A stretch of 33,071 nt of DNA from an uncultured Bacteroidales bacterium (GTDB taxonomy: Bacteria > Bacteroidota > Bacteroidia > Bacteroidales > UBA932): assembly GCA_944326245.1 (NCBI GenBank), contig CALVDF010000025.1, forward strand, positions 1 through 33,071. Reading direction: 5' to 3'. Numbering within the stretch: the first letter of the stretch is position 1; every line of letters begins with the position of its first letter. The notes under the pieces were generated by a model. It was not told where the DNA came from and ran no database searches. It saw only the letters and a list, made by a program, of their open reading frames with translations. Below are positions 33,001 through 33,071 of this stretch, in pieces. A program made the translations under genes and the position numbers.

Positions 33001-33071
33001 ATGTATTATTTGCACACAGAAAGTCAGGAGAAGTACTTCGAGGACGTAATCCGTCTACACAAGTCAGGCTG
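33001..33071 (+). CDS. Truncated ORF at the window edge, possibly an insertion-sequence gene
   Basis: Only the first 23 codons are visible, beginning MYYLHTESQEKYFEDVIRLH, before the window ends. The frame is open, starts with ATG and follows an A-rich stretch of the kind that precedes Bacteroidetes genes. The amphipathic helix-like start and the repeated, hairpin-bearing upstream sequence would suit a helix-turn-helix transposase, but this is a guess. I do not recognise the family from so short a piece. Confidence 0.45.
   Translation, partial: MYYLHTESQEKYFEDVIRLHKSG

Overview
The window comes from a member of the Bacteroidetes, most likely order Bacteroidales. The evidence is gene content: a Bat aerotolerance operon, a BACON-domain lipoprotein, a UpxY-type NusG paralogue, a zinc-free type B L31 and an OMP_b-brl-type outer membrane protein. 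Several genes are also preceded by the Bacteroidetes -7 box TAnnTTTG. The moderate-to-high GC content would suit an Alistipes- or Cryptobacteroides-like genus, but I cannot fix the genus from sequence alone.

Layout. Positions 1-2000 (+) carry a membrane-anchored PASTA protein overlapping rluD. Positions 2007-9142 (-) carry an outer-membrane beta-barrel protein, ruvC, serS, a large surface lipoprotein, and rpmA/rplU with a clear terminator and promoter. Positions 9338-11540 (+) are a translationally coupled operon of a Bacteroidetes-type P-loop ATPase, a CobB-like sirtuin and a UpxY/NusG-like factor. Positions 11541-13422 hold no gene. They are a dense stack of unrelated repeats: a 9-bp minisatellite, a REP-like palindrome, five 128-bp units with nested inverted repeats, a GC-rich family containing a 250-bp tandem duplication, and a 15-bp repeat. 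rpmE2 follows (-), with its own promoter and terminator. Positions 13785-25524 (-) form one ten-gene run: moxR, DUF58, a membrane protein, batA, a fused batB/batC, batD, batE, glmM, a NamZ/DUF1343-like gene and a lipoprotein. Positions 25585-28271 (+) carry truA and exbB-exbD-tonB. Positions 28258-31749 (-) carry aroK and parC. Positions 31750-33000 are another gene-free, palindrome-rich stretch, and a truncated ORF, perhaps an insertion-sequence gene, starts at 33001.

Functionally the window is mostly housekeeping (translation, DNA repair and topology, shikimate pathway) plus cell-envelope biology (PASTA, Bat complex, GlmM, NamZ-like, Ton energisation, lipoproteins). I found no recognisable defence island, CRISPR array, retron or prophage. 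The least explained material is the two repeat islands, which share a palindrome family and a 15-base word, and the orphan NusG paralogue that reads directly into the larger island.
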